This document shows positions 8,220 through 15,979 of a DNA stretch of 64,000 bases, in pieces. Origin of the DNA: Leptolyngbya sp. FACHB-8 (lineage in GTDB: Bacteria > Cyanobacteriota > Cyanobacteriia > Elainellales > Elainellaceae); the NCBI RefSeq assembly GCF_014695575.1, contig NZ_JACJOO010000040.1, positions 21,706-85,705 of the forward strand, read 5' to 3'. How positions within the stretch are numbered: the stretch's first letter is position 1; the number at the start of each line of letters is the position of its first letter. The notes beneath the pieces were generated by a model. The model ran no database searches, had not been told where the DNA came from, and saw only the letters and a list, made by a program, of their open reading frames with translations. The translations under genes and the position numbers were made by a program.

Positions 8220-9158
8220 CTAAGCCTCGGGTTTCAGGTCACGTTCCATTAAGGCTTCTACCGCCTGCTGGGGCGTAATCTGCTGATTCAGTAGCAGATA
8301 GACCTGATGAGAGATGGGCATAGAAATCCCCTCTCGATTGGCAATGGCAAACAGAACATTGGCCGTATTAACTCCTTCGGCGGTTTCGCCAATGGCCGCA
8401 AGAGCTTGCTCTAATGTCGCTCCCTGCGCCATCCGAAAGCCCACTTGATAATTGCGGCTGAGGGGGCTGTTGCAGGTTGCCAGTAAATCTCCCAACCCTG
8501 AAAGGCCAAAGAAGGTTTCGACCTCACCACCCAGGTAAGTCCCAATGCGAATGATCTCGGCCAGAGCACGGGTGATCAGAGCAGATTTTGCATTCGTGCC
8601 CAGTTGCAGGCCATCACAGACCCCAACGGCGATCGCAATCACATTCTTCAGCGTTCCCCCCAACTCTGTCCCAACTGGGTCCTGATTGGTGTAGACCCGA
8701 AAGCGATCCGACGCAAACATTTTTTGTACCGTTTGTGCGGCTTCTGGATTTTGGCTGGAGACGACCGTGGCTGCTGGAAGCCCCTGGTAGATTTCCTTTG
8801 AAAGGTTTGGTCCAGAAAACACCACAACCGGGTTATCGGGAAAATGCTCCTGCCAAATTTGTGACGCGGCACAAGTGGTTTCCGCATCCAGTCCTTTTGT
8901 GGCCGTTACGAGAATGACTTCTCGGTCCAGACCCAGTGTCTGTATCTGTTTCGCTACCTGCGGAACTCCTTTGATAGAGACTGCTGACAGGATAACGCCT
9001 GCATCTTCCAGAGCCATTTCCATAGGTAGGGAACCCCGTCGCGACCAGAGTTTAGGCGAGTTTCCGGCCCGTCTGGCTAGCTCATAAAGGACAGAACCCC
9101 AGGCTCCGGCTCCTAGAATTGTCAAGGGTTGAGGGGTAGGATGTTGCGAACTCAGCAA
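8220..9158 (-). CDS. gpsA: Glycerol-3-phosphate dehydrogenase [NAD(P)+]
   Basis: A 312-residue soluble enzyme that reduces dihydroxyacetone phosphate to sn-glycerol 3-phosphate for membrane lipid synthesis. The NAD(P)-binding GAGAWG motif is at residues 16-21. The family sequences SGPNLSKEI, GTELGGTLKNVIAIAVG (catalytic lysine), NAKSALITRAL and FGLSGLGDLLATC all follow in order. Length is slightly shorter than the usual 330 or so. The N-terminal MLSSQHPTPQP is poorly conserved, so the exact start is less certain than the rest. Confidence 0.95.
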   Translation of the reverse strand: MLSSQHPTPQPLTILGAGAWGSVLYELARRAGNSPKLWSRRGSLPMEMALEDAGVILSAVSIKGVPQVAKQIQTLGLDREVILVTATKGLDAETTCAASQIWQEHFPDNPVVVFSGPNLSKEIYQGLPAATVVSSQNPEAAQTVQKMFASDRFRVYTNQDPVGTELGGTLKNVIAIAVGVCDGLQLGTNAKSALITRALAEIIRIGTYLGGEVETFFGLSGLGDLLATCNSPLSRNYQVGFRMAQGATLEQALAAIGETAEGVNTANVLFAIANREGISMPISHQVYLLLNQQITPQQAVEALMERDLKPEA

Positions 9159-9214
9159 GAGGGAAAGAATACCAACAGAACGGTTTTCATCTTAAACAAT
9201 AAGGCGCTAGTTTT

Positions 9215-9409
9215 TGTAGAAGGGTGAATTTTGCCAGCAATTCTCATTTTGAAATCAGACCCGAAAATCGCGCGCCAAAGGCGCGCGGTTTCGGGCATCA
9301 AAGCCAAGAGTTCACGCCCGTAGGGCGTGAACTCTTGGCTTTGATGCCCATACTGAGAATTGCTGGAATTTTGCCGGTGCATCGCACCGGCAAAATTCAC
9401 CCTTCTACA
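9215..9409. repeat. Family D composite palindrome, copy D1
   Basis: A 195-bp element with 21-bp perfect outer ends (TGTAGAAGGGTGAATTTTGCC and its complement) and an inner CAGCAATTCTCA...AGAATTGCTG pair. Two hairpins lie inside, with stem bases ACCCGAAAA and CAAAGCCAAGA and different GC-rich tips. It fills most of the gap upstream of gpsA. Open frames within it are palindrome artefacts. Confidence 0.75.
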
Positions 9410-9412
9410 TAC

Positions 9413-9460
9413 TGAGGTCCTGAATTCTGCAGCATAAAGCGCACAGAATTCAGGACCTCA
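9413..9460. repeat. Perfect hairpin TGAGGTCCTGAATTCTG
   Basis: Seventeen-base perfect arms around a 14-nt loop, just beside D1 and downstream of the small minus-strand gene at 9507, which it could terminate. Confidence 0.6.
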
Positions 9461-9506
9461 GCAAGACTGCCCAGACAATTGTCAGAAAACTCGGCTGAAA
9501 TTAGCC

Positions 9507-9662
9507 CTAGACTATGAAAAGATTCTGTAAAAGCGATAGATCAATCGGGGCCGGAAGCATTTCGCCCCGGAAGTCGAGCAGTTGTACCAGCAGCAGATAG
9601 CCAAAGCTGAGGAGTAAGGCGATCGCCCCGGTGACAATCGCAACCCATTTCGAACGGTTCAT
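9507..9662 (-). CDS. Small single-helix membrane protein (51 residues)
   Basis: A short reading frame translates to MNRSKWVAIVTGAIALLLSF..., with one membrane helix at about residues 6-29, then LLDFRGEMLPAPIDLSLLQNLFIV. The positively charged start, clean helix and conserved-looking FRGEMLPAP segment make it a good candidate for a real cyanobacterial small membrane protein. It is divergent from the ABC ATPase gene 85 bp away. No clear Shine-Dalgarno site is present. Function is unknown. Confidence 0.6.
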   Translation of the reverse strand: MNRSKWVAIVTGAIALLLSFGYLLLVQLLDFRGEMLPAPIDLSLLQNLFIV

Positions 9663-9746
9663 AATTGGCTTTTAGATGGGAATCTTGATCTAGAGTGACA
9701 TAAAAATTGGCAAGATCGGGAACAAGTAAAGTGTGTTCGCTCCATT

Positions 9747-10736
9747 TTGATTGGCATGGATACTGAAACCCAAGCGTCAATGACTCCTCTTTTACCTGGG
9801 CAGTCGGTGGTGATTCACACCCGTGAACTCCGCAAGGTTTACCGTTCTGGCTTCTGGTTCAATCAAAAGAACCAGACCCTTAACAACTGCTCCCTGGACA
9901 TTTATGAAGGGGAAACCTTTGGGCTGCTGGGGCAGAATGGGGCAGGAAAGACGACCCTCCTGAAGATCCTGCTGGGTATTGTGCGGCCCTCTAGCGGTAA
10001 CGGCATGCTGCTGGGCAGACCGCTGGGCGATCGCACAGTCAAGCACCGGGTCGGCTACTTACCAGAAAACCCTTACTTCTATGACTACCTCACGGGTTGG
10101 GAATTACTGGAGTACGCGGCTGGTCTGTTTCAGTTGCCATCTGCTGTACAACGTCAACGCATCCCTGAACTGCTTGATCTGGTCGGCTTAGCTCGTTCTG
10201 CCGCTCAAAAGAAACAGCTTCGGCAATACTCTAAGGGGATGTTGCAGCGCATTGGGGTTGCCCAGGCCTTAATTAATGATCCGGATGTGGTGTTTTTGGA
10301 CGAACCGATGTCAGGGTTGGATCCTTTAGGTCGCTTCCAGATTCGAGAAATTATTCAATCCCTGAAGACCCAGGGTAAGACGATTTTTTTTAATAGCCAT
10401 GTGCTGTCCGATGTCGAGGCAATTTGCGATCGCGTCGGTATTCTGGCTCAAGGAGAACTCATTTGCCTCGGTTCAATCCATGAGCTGCTGGGCACCACGG
10501 ATCTGTACCGAGTAAGAGTTCAAAATGCCAATCCTGAGGTGCTGCGACAGTGGATGCCCGATTTGGAATTTAAGGATGGTTTTTGGCAGGGGCACCTCAA
10601 AGGCCAACCTCAAGACTTTTTCTCTAGTCTGCGGCTGATGAAAGCTCAATTAATCTCAATGAGTTTGGCTCGCCCAAGTTTGGAGGAGTTTTTTATCCAA
10701 CAGCTTCAACAACGGGGCATTTTCAAAAGCCAGTAA
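9747..10736 (+). CDS. ABC transporter ATP-binding protein (ABC-2 type)
   Basis: A single-domain ATPase of about 325 residues. Walker A is GQNGAGKTT, the signature is YSKGMLQRIGVAQAL (SKGM rather than LSGGQ, as in CcmA/NatA-type ATPases), and Walker B is VVFLDEPMSGLDP with the switch histidine in FFNSHVLSDVE. A C-terminal extension (SLEEFF) is typical of ATPases that pair with ABC-2 permeases. No permease is adjacent. FraE at 0.6-1.4 kb is an ABC-2 permease lacking an ATPase, so pairing is possible but only inferred. Methionines at 9756 and 9780 are alternative starts. Confidence 0.88.
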   Translation: MIGMDTETQASMTPLLPGQSVVIHTRELRKVYRSGFWFNQKNQTLNNCSLDIYEGETFGLLGQNGAGKTTLLKILLGIVRPSSGNGMLLGRPLGDRTVKHRVGYLPENPYFYDYLTGWELLEYAAGLFQLPSAVQRQRIPELLDLVGLARSAAQKKQLRQYSKGMLQRIGVAQALINDPDVVFLDEPMSGLDPLGRFQIREIIQSLKTQGKTIFFNSHVLSDVEAICDRVGILAQGELICLGSIHELLGTTDLYRVRVQNANPEVLRQWMPDLEFKDGFWQGHLKGQPQDFFSSLRLMKAQLISMSLARPSLEEFFIQQLQQRGIFKSQ

Positions 10737-10749
10737 TAGGCTCATAAGT

Positions 10750-10804
10750 GCCTTCATAAAAGAGAGGGGCGACGTATGACGTCGCCCCTCTCTTTTATGA
10801 AGGC
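10750..10804. terminator. Long perfect hairpin after the ABC ATPase gene
   Basis: Arms GCCTTCATAAAAGAGAGGGG... pair perfectly for 25 bp with a 5-nt loop, 13 nt after the stop codon. It may act in both directions, since smpB converges from the other side. Confidence 0.65.
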
Positions 10805-10814
10805 TATGGCAACC

Positions 10815-10870
10815 CCTTTCCGATCTGATGAGGTATGAGAGATGAATGTGGAGCTTTGCCCCACATTCAT
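10815..10870. repeat. Family F repeat, copy F1
   Basis: CCTTTCCGATCTGATGAGG...GAGAGATG followed by ATGAATGTGG/CCACATTCAT hairpin arms. The first 30 bp match the repeat at 16206. It precedes the 3' end of smpB and could serve as its terminator. Confidence 0.55.
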
Positions 10871-10881
10871 TTCATGAAAAG

Positions 10882-11349
10882 CTATTGTGACTTCATTGCC
10901 CGTTCCATTTCGCGCTTATCCTGTTTCTTCTTCAGATCTTCGCGCTTGTCGTAGGTCTTCTTGCCTCGGGCTAGGGCGATCGCTACTTTCACTCGCCCCT
11001 TCTTCATATACAGCCGCAGCGGAATCAACGTCAGTCCCTTTTGCTCCACCTTGCCAATTAAGCGGCGAATTTCATCCTTATGAAGCAGGAGCTTCCGAGT
11101 ACGGCGAGGATCATGATTGAACACCTGGCTGGCGGTGTCATGGGGCGAAATGTGAACGTTGTAGAGCCACACCTCTTCATCACGAACCGATGCAAAGCCA
11201 TCCTTCAAGTTGGCTTTGCCCTGTCGCACAGACTTCACCTCCGTTCCCCGCAGCTCAATGCCAGCCTCGTAGGTTTCCAAAATTTCGTAGAGGTAGCGGG
11301 CCTGTCGGTTGTCCGCCACGATTTTGATGCCGTCTCCGTTATCTGCCAT
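10882..11349 (-). CDS. smpB: SsrA-binding protein SmpB
   Basis: A 155-residue RNA-binding protein that delivers tmRNA to stalled ribosomes for trans-translation. Family sequence is clear: [40 protein letters not shown], then [53 protein letters not shown], ending in the lysine/arginine-rich tail that becomes ordered in the ribosome. No tmRNA gene was seen near it. Confidence 0.97.
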   Translation of the reverse strand: MADNGDGIKIVADNRQARYLYEILETYEAGIELRGTEVKSVRQGKANLKDGFASVRDEEVWLYNVHISPHDTASQVFNHDPRRTRKLLLHKDEIRRLIGKVEQKGLTLIPLRLYMKKGRVKVAIALARGKKTYDKREDLKKKQDKREMERAMKSQ

Positions 11350-11435
11350 CGTAGTTCTTCGTTACCTTACTAACAGTTCCCTGGGATTGGGGAAGTCGGA
11401 AAAGCCTTGCGGTGTGCTGGCTTTGTGAGTATGGC

Positions 11436-11702
11436 TTACTCCACTACAACGTGCCACTCATGCAGTTCGTAGGTGACGCAGCCATTACAAATCAGGGGAT
11501 CACGTGCCACAATATCCTTCGCTTCTTCGAGAGAATTCGCCCAGAACAATAACATACCGCCGCCCCGTTCCTGCCAGTACCCAGTCTTGGCTTGATGCCC
11601 CGAGGCAATCAGATCTTTTACAAAGTCCAGATGGGCTGGCACATACTGGTCAAAAGTGGGTTTATCGACGAGGCCTTTTTCAATCTTGACAAACCAGGGC
11701 AT
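11436..11702 (-). CDS. YciI family protein
   Basis: An 88-residue soluble ferredoxin-like-fold protein: MPWFVKIEKG..., HLDFVKDLIASGHQAKTGYWQERGGGMLLFWANSLEEAKDIVARDPLICNGCVTYELHEWHVV. The HLDF histidine and the DP dipeptide are the conserved features of YciI proteins. The biological role is not established for most members, though some are small dehydratase or chlorohydrolase-like proteins. It precedes smpB on the same strand. Confidence 0.85.
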   Translation of the reverse strand: MPWFVKIEKGLVDKPTFDQYVPAHLDFVKDLIASGHQAKTGYWQERGGGMLLFWANSLEEAKDIVARDPLICNGCVTYELHEWHVVVE

Positions 11703-11743
11703 TGGTTGCGTTCTTTCGTGGAATGGGTATTATCGGATGGCTA

Positions 11744-11826
11744 AGAGGGTGTTGAAAGATTCATTTCTCTGCACCAGCAGACAACCAAATCAACCCTTTT
11801 CAGGGCTGGCTTCTCAAACATCCTCT
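11744..11826. repeat. Short inverted-end element (AGAGGGTGTT...AACATCCTCT), copy 1
   Basis: An 83-bp stretch whose ends AGAGGGTGTT-GAAAG and CTTCTCAAACATCCTCT are inverted copies. The same ends bound an 80-bp element at 47249 and a 78-bp element at 56234, while interiors differ. This looks like a tiny non-autonomous mobile element. Confidence 0.6.
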
Positions 11827-11963
11827 AAGGATACCTTAGCCAGAAGTTTTGCTGTCGTCGATCGCTCTTCAGTAAGCTTCATGGAAAGAGCCGTCAGGTT
11901 TGTGCTTCTAACAAGACAGTGCGTTGCTTGCTTCAATCGTATCGATGCCCATCACAGGACTTC

Positions 11964-12533
11964 ATGACCACAAGCCACAACCCAAATCCCCGATTTTTTA
12001 TCGCATTCCTGCCTCCTGCGGAGATCGATACCTTTGCAACGACCATTATTCAGGAACTCGGTAGTCGCTATCAAACCCGCACGGCCAAAGCTCCCCCCCA
12101 CATTACGCTACAACCGCCCTTCGAGTGGCCCGTGAACGCCCTTCCAGCTTTAGAGAGCAGCCTCCGAGCGTTTGTGCAGACTCAATCCCCAGTTCCTATC
12201 AGCCTGTCTGGGTTTGGCGCATTTTCTCCCCGTGTGCTTTACATTAAGGTGCTCAAAACGCCTGAATTGCTTCAGCTTCAGGCCTCGCTCATGCAACATC
12301 TGGAAGACACGTTAGGGATTGTTGATCTCAAGAACAAGCGACGTGGTTATTCGCCCCACATGACTTTGGCTTCTCGCAACTTGAACCCACACACGTTCGA
12401 GGAAGCCTGGATGGATTTACAGAAACGGGAAGCGAACTTTGAGTTTACGAGCGATCGCCTCACTCTACTCATTCATCAAGGCCACCGTTGGGAGAACCAG
12501 CAAGACTTTTCTTTGGCTGAGCACGGTTTTTGA
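11964..12533 (+). CDS. 2'-5' RNA ligase/2H phosphoesterase family protein
   Basis: A 189-residue protein with two HxTx motifs, PPHITLQ (about residue 47) and SPHMTLA (about residue 131), the paired catalytic histidines of the 2H phosphoesterase superfamily. Members act on 2'-5' or cyclic phosphodiester bonds in RNA. I start at the ATG at 11964; an upstream extension to 11919 looks non-coding. The substrate cannot be inferred. The gene stands alone, divergent from the YciI gene. Confidence 0.85.
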   Translation: MTTSHNPNPRFFIAFLPPAEIDTFATTIIQELGSRYQTRTAKAPPHITLQPPFEWPVNALPALESSLRAFVQTQSPVPISLSGFGAFSPRVLYIKVLKTPELLQLQASLMQHLEDTLGIVDLKNKRRGYSPHMTLASRNLNPHTFEEAWMDLQKREANFEFTSDRLTLLIHQGHRWENQQDFSLAEHGF

Positions 12534-12591
12534 GCAACAGTTCGCATTTGGAAATCTAGATTGGGGAGGCTGCACTCCTCAGGTAAAGCCT

Positions 12592-12682
12592 AAACTGGAT
12601 TCAGGTTAAGGGCGTTTTCGAGTGCTGTGCGCAATGCATGGCACTCAAAAGGCCCATTTTTGCTTATCCCGCACTGAAGTTA
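12592..12682. repeat. Family A element, copy A2 (degenerate)
   Basis: Ends AACTGGATTCAGGTTAAGGG and CTTATCCCGCACTGAAGTT are recognisable variants of the family A ends. They surround one imperfect hairpin with TTTTCGAGTGCTG arms. The element ends 38 bp before the -35 box of gifB. Confidence 0.65.
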
Positions 12683-12719
12683 GTCCAAAGCGAGAACTAC
12701 TGAGTTTTAAAATTACCCC

Positions 12720-12750
12720 TTGACAAAAAAGAGGCAAAACTGTAACAATA
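12720..12750 (+). promoter_or_regulatory. Predicted sigma-70 type promoter of gifB
   Basis: A perfect -35 hexamer TTGACA (12720-12725) is followed at 17 nt by TAACAA, a weak -10 box (CAATAG, three bases downstream, is an alternative). The position suits transcription of the glutamine riboswitch leader starting close to 12757. Confidence 0.6.
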
Positions 12751-12755
12751 GATAC
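12742..12755 (+). promoter_or_regulatory. NtcA-binding site overlapping the gifB promoter
   Basis: GTAACAATAGATAC is an exact match to the NtcA consensus GTA-N8-TAC and overlaps the -10 region. NtcA bound there should block polymerase. This fits the known repression of gif genes by NtcA under nitrogen limitation. Binding itself is inferred. Confidence 0.7.
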
Positions 12756-12763
12756 AGAAATAA

Positions 12764-12832
12764 ATCGTTCATCTCTTTGCCAAACAACTTGGCAGAAGAG
12801 ACGGAAGTAGGGAAGCCCCGAAGGAACGCGCC
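12764..12832 (+). ncRNA. Glutamine riboswitch (glnA RNA motif)
   Basis: The leader of the next gene matches the cyanobacterial glnA RNA aptamer. CGTTC (12766-12770) pairs with GAACG (12824-12828) to form P1. A CTCTTTGCCAA/TTGGCAGAAGAG arm follows, then the conserved GACGGAAGTAGG and CCCCGAAGGAACGCGCC segments that build the ligand pocket. In Synechocystis this riboswitch turns on gifB when glutamine is high, and the gene downstream here is a gifB homologue. About 38 nt separate it from the ATG, so control is probably at translation. Confidence 0.9.
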
Positions 12833-12870
12833 TCCAAACTACTCTTCAAGACTGAAGCGAGGCGGACGTT

Positions 12871-13344
12871 ATGCAACTCAATTATCGTGGTATCAAGTAC
12901 GAAGCCAATTCTCCTGTCGTTAATCTGAATAACAGCAATCCAGCAGATGCTACTCTGCGATATCGTGGCAACGCTTACGACACGAATTTGCCTGTTGTTG
13001 CTCAAGCTAAAGTAGAAGCAGCAGATGCTACTCTTCAGTATCGTGGCAATACTTACAACGCAGCTCTACCGACCATTGCTCAACCTAGCGCAGAATCTGT
13101 AGCAAGCTCTGTGGTGGAAGCTGATCCTGCTCCTGTTGCAGCTGTTTCTGGCGATCGCGCCCGCTCACTGATGATGAACCACCACCGTCAGGTCAAGCAA
13201 CGTCAGCAAGTTATGCTGTCCCGTCTGGCTACTAGCATTGGGCTAGATGGTAGCGAAACGGCGAAGTACTGGAACCATATTCAAGGCAAGGTTCACCCCA
13301 GTTTCTGGGCAACCTATGATCGCAGCCACGCAGCAAGCAGCTGA
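12871..13344 (+). CDS. gifB: Glutamine synthetase inactivating factor (IF17-like) with three DUF4278 repeats
   Basis: A 157-residue protein in two parts. Residues 1-70 hold three copies of a YRGxxY unit (YRGIKY at 5, YRGNAY at 31, YRGNTY at 57), the DUF4278 motif. Residues 94-157 (RARSLMMNHHRQVKQRQQVMLSRLATSIGL...YWNHIQGKVHPSFWATYDRSHA) match the glutamine synthetase inactivating factors IF7 and IF17, basic intrinsically disordered proteins that bind and inhibit GlnA. The identity is strengthened by the glutamine riboswitch and NtcA site just upstream. A strong terminator follows. The N-terminal repeats are of unknown role. Confidence 0.87.
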   Translation: MQLNYRGIKYEANSPVVNLNNSNPADATLRYRGNAYDTNLPVVAQAKVEAADATLQYRGNTYNAALPTIAQPSAESVASSVVEADPAPVAAVSGDRARSLMMNHHRQVKQRQQVMLSRLATSIGLDGSETAKYWNHIQGKVHPSFWATYDRSHAASS

Positions 13345-13418
13345 TTCATGCATCCACAGACCAACGCATCTTTGAACCCTAAGTCATAGTCATCTCTGGA
13401 CAAAAGGTTCTCTTTAAG

Positions 13419-13449
13419 AAAAAGGCACTCCATTAGGGTGCCTTTTTTA
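13419..13449 (+). terminator. Rho-independent terminator of gifB
   Basis: AAAGGCAC pairs with GTGCCTTT and runs into a string of T, about 75 nt after the stop codon. Confidence 0.85.
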
Positions 13450-13499
13450 TTGCGTCTTGCATGTTCTCAGCTTCTATCGCGCTACGCGTTTAGACAATA

Positions 13500-13561
13500 C
13501 CTGTCATTCTTTTTATGGGAGTGGTGGCTTCGCCGCCACTCCCATAAAAAGAATGACAGGT
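13500..13561. repeat. Long perfect palindrome in the gifB/pilin gap
   Basis: Arms CCTGTCATTCTTTTTATGGG..., about 30 bp, with a tiny loop. Otherwise the 483-bp gap between gifB and the pilin gene shows only the gifB terminator. Confidence 0.65.
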
Positions 13562-13827
13562 TGCTTATTTGTGATCCTGAGGAATAACAAGAGGGAGGGG
13601 CAAAATTACGGGGTTTCAAAGTTGAGCTTTCGCCCTCAACAATAAAATCTCGTAGTCATACTTATTCCGAAAAGGTTTAGAAAACGGCATAGTGCTAAAA
13701 GCAGGCAAAACGCATCAATAATGCTGCTCCTGACACTATGTTTGGCCGTGACATATGAGTTTCACGGCCAGACATACTGCCTTGATATACCCCTCTTTGG
13801 TGCTTAATTTATTTTTCAGGCTGCATC

Positions 13828-14382
13828 ATGACCCTACAATTAGAGCGACGATATCGCCGGTCTCGGAAGTTTTTCTGTGCGAATTTCAATTCCTATGGTT
13901 TCTCTCAAGTAGAGCTACTTGTAACGCTGGCAGTAATGACTCTGCTAGTTTCTATACTTGTTCCCTCGTGGTTGGGGTTGATGACGGGGCAGACCCTAAA
14001 TCATGCTCAAGATGGTGTATTTCAGACAATGCGAGCTGCTCAGGTACAAGCCAAAACTAACCATGCAGCGTGGCAAGCCAGCTTTCGAGATACTCCTCAG
14101 GGCATCCAAGCAGCAGCTCACCCCGTCAATGCAGAACCGACCCAAATCCCCTGGGAAACTCTCAGTTCCGGTGCCCAAATCGATGCTGCAATGACGACCC
14201 TTTTGCAAACCGCTGGAACTTACCAGATCCGCTTTACTGCGCAAGGTGGAGTGAGTGGCCAGATGGGCCGGATGACGCTGCGGCGAGGCGATCGCACCTC
14301 CAGACGCTGTGTATTCTCATCTAGCCTTCTGGGTGCTCTACGTACAGCCCGTAACGAGGAGTGTAATCGAAATTTGCAATAG
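13828..14382 (+). CDS. Type IV pilin-like protein (GspH/FimT type)
   Basis: A 184-residue prepilin with a long basic leader ending at glycine and the cleavage/methylation site G-FSQVELLV (about residues 24-32; the glutamate at +5 is present), followed by a hydrophobic helix. The C-terminal part resembles the GspH/FimT domain of minor pseudopilins. Prepilin peptidase would cut after Gly. Minor pilins of this type prime pilus assembly for motility or DNA uptake. The gene is solitary. Confidence 0.82.
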   Translation: MTLQLERRYRRSRKFFCANFNSYGFSQVELLVTLAVMTLLVSILVPSWLGLMTGQTLNHAQDGVFQTMRAAQVQAKTNHAAWQASFRDTPQGIQAAAHPVNAEPTQIPWETLSSGAQIDAAMTTLLQTAGTYQIRFTAQGGVSGQMGRMTLRRGDRTSRRCVFSSSLLGALRTARNEECNRNLQ

Positions 14383-14446
14383 GGCACCTGGCGATAGCCT
14401 TGCGCATGAAACGCGTTTTCTATGAATTGATACAGCGCTCAGAACC

Positions 14447-14503
14447 GGGCAGTCTGTTTTTGAAAAGCCGCGCTCCGCAAAGCTTTTCAAAAACAGACTG
14501 CCC
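14447..14503. repeat. Family E hairpin, copy E2
   Basis: GGGCAGTCTGTTTTTGAAAAGC pairs with its inverted copy around a short GC-rich tip with one small asymmetry. The stem is shared with E1 (4827), E3 (35148) and E4 (44570). It lies between the pilin gene and the MidA-type methyltransferase gene, which converge. Confidence 0.7.
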
Positions 14504-14547
14504 TAACTAACGTAACACCAGCAATAAGTGCAAGTCTGCGAATGCAT

Positions 14548-15768
14548 TTAAGGGATTTGGAATCCGCGCAGTTTTCGCTGTTCCTCCTGCAGCCCTTTGC
14601 CTTGTAAGAGAACTCCGAAGTTCCCCAATCCCATTGGGTCAATTAATCCGTGGAGTGCTTCTCGCCGTGCCAGAAGGTCAGATAGGGTAAACGATTCACT
14701 AAAACTGCGGTTGGATAACTCGGCAATGCGATCGCCCATGCCTAATGCCATCAAAAATAGCCCCTGTTGTGTAAACCCAAGAGATTCTAGCCCACACTTC
14801 TCTCCTTGCTTTTCCAAAGCTGTGAAGTTGACGTGGGCTGTAATATCCTGGCTACCAACGTGGATGAAGGGATTGTCGTGGTGGTGATGCTGAAAATAGC
14901 ACTGAAGTGTTCCTGCACGACGGCTGGGAAGGTAGAAACGCTGAGCCGGATACCCATAGTCAATAGTGAGCACATAGCCTTGCCGCAGCCTTTGAGCTAC
15001 AGTTGTAAGCCAATCTAGTGAAGCTAAGTTAACTTCAGTGCTGTAGCCATCGGGGTAGGGGGGCGTTGTTAAGGAGATGCCACTCAGCTGAAGATAAGTT
15101 TCTACCTCGGGGGTGGAGAGGGGGGCGATCGCCTCTCCAAAAACACCCTCCTCAGCTTTCTCCGACTTCACGACAAAAATTTCCTGCAACGCTCCGTCTT
15201 TCAGGATGATCCGATGCACCGGAAACGCATCGACCAGCTCGTTGGAGAAGAAACATCCTACGACTGAGTCAAGTGGAATTTCATCCCAAGTACGCCAGTG
15301 CAGGCGGTCAAACTCTAACAGATTGCTCATTTGTTGCTGTTGGAGTTGACGCAGGGCAGGAGAAGCCTCCACCACAATGTACTCCAGCGCATCGAAGCAG
15401 GCATCATGGTGGCGGTGCAGATACCGCAACACATCCCGCACCAGTAATCCTTGTCCGGCTCCCATTTCTACCAGGGTGAAGGGTTGGGGGAAACCGAGTA
15501 ACCGCCACATCTCGGCAAACTGTTCGGCTAACAACTCACCAAAGTCGGACCCTAGGTGAGGAGCGGTATAGAAATCTCCTTCTTTGCCAATGTTGACCCG
15601 GTTGGTAGCGTAGTATCCGTACTCTGGGTCATAGAGGGCCAGATTCATAAACTCTGTAAAGGGAATTCTTCCTTGGGGCTGTGCAGCGATGTGTTGAGCA
15701 ATGCGATCGCACAACAATGGATGACTCTGGTCAGCTTCTAACCCCTGCTTATCTTGCATATCCATCAA
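14548..15768 (-). CDS. SAM-dependent methyltransferase, MidA/NDUFAF7 family
   Basis: A 406-residue protein of the DUF185/MidA family: GRIPFTEFMNLALYDPEYGYYA, then GDFYTAPHLGSDFGELLAEQF, and the SAM-binding motif FTLVEMGAGQGLL, with the downstream FFSNELVDAFPVHR characteristic. The mitochondrial relative NDUFAF7 dimethylates an arginine of complex I. A similar role with the cyanobacterial NDH-1 complex is conceivable but unproven. The gene converges with the pilin gene across E2. Confidence 0.9.
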   Translation of the reverse strand: MMDMQDKQGLEADQSHPLLCDRIAQHIAAQPQGRIPFTEFMNLALYDPEYGYYATNRVNIGKEGDFYTAPHLGSDFGELLAEQFAEMWRLLGFPQPFTLVEMGAGQGLLVRDVLRYLHRHHDACFDALEYIVVEASPALRQLQQQQMSNLLEFDRLHWRTWDEIPLDSVVGCFFSNELVDAFPVHRIILKDGALQEIFVVKSEKAEEGVFGEAIAPLSTPEVETYLQLSGISLTTPPYPDGYSTEVNLASLDWLTTVAQRLRQGYVLTIDYGYPAQRFYLPSRRAGTLQCYFQHHHHDNPFIHVGSQDITAHVNFTALEKQGEKCGLESLGFTQQGLFLMALGMGDRIAELSNRSFSESFTLSDLLARREALHGLIDPMGLGNFGVLLQGKGLQEEQRKLRGFQIP

Positions 15769-15979
15769 TCCTGGTCATTAACTTCATATCTTGCCCTAAA
15801 AGCTAGAACTCGGCAGTGCCAGTACAAAGCGGAAGCAATCCCAGAGTTCTGCTTTTAGGACAGTAAGGTACAGGATGTGAGTAAGCCCTGATGTATAGGC
15901 CCAAGGCATTGTCACCTTCTCCAAAGTTATGTTAAGTTCTATTACAGAACCGATACCTAAGTACTGAGGTTATTGAGCC

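Noticed and set aside
9152..9415. Two open frames on opposite strands with repeated peptide QSQEFTPxGRELLALMP.
   Set aside because: They are translations of the arms of the D1 palindrome, so the same peptide appears twice. This is a repeat artefact, not a gene.
15900..15979. HLR1 light-response boxes upstream of the hli gene.
   Set aside because: Only single TTACA-like and TTATG fragments are present, not the direct repeat needed.
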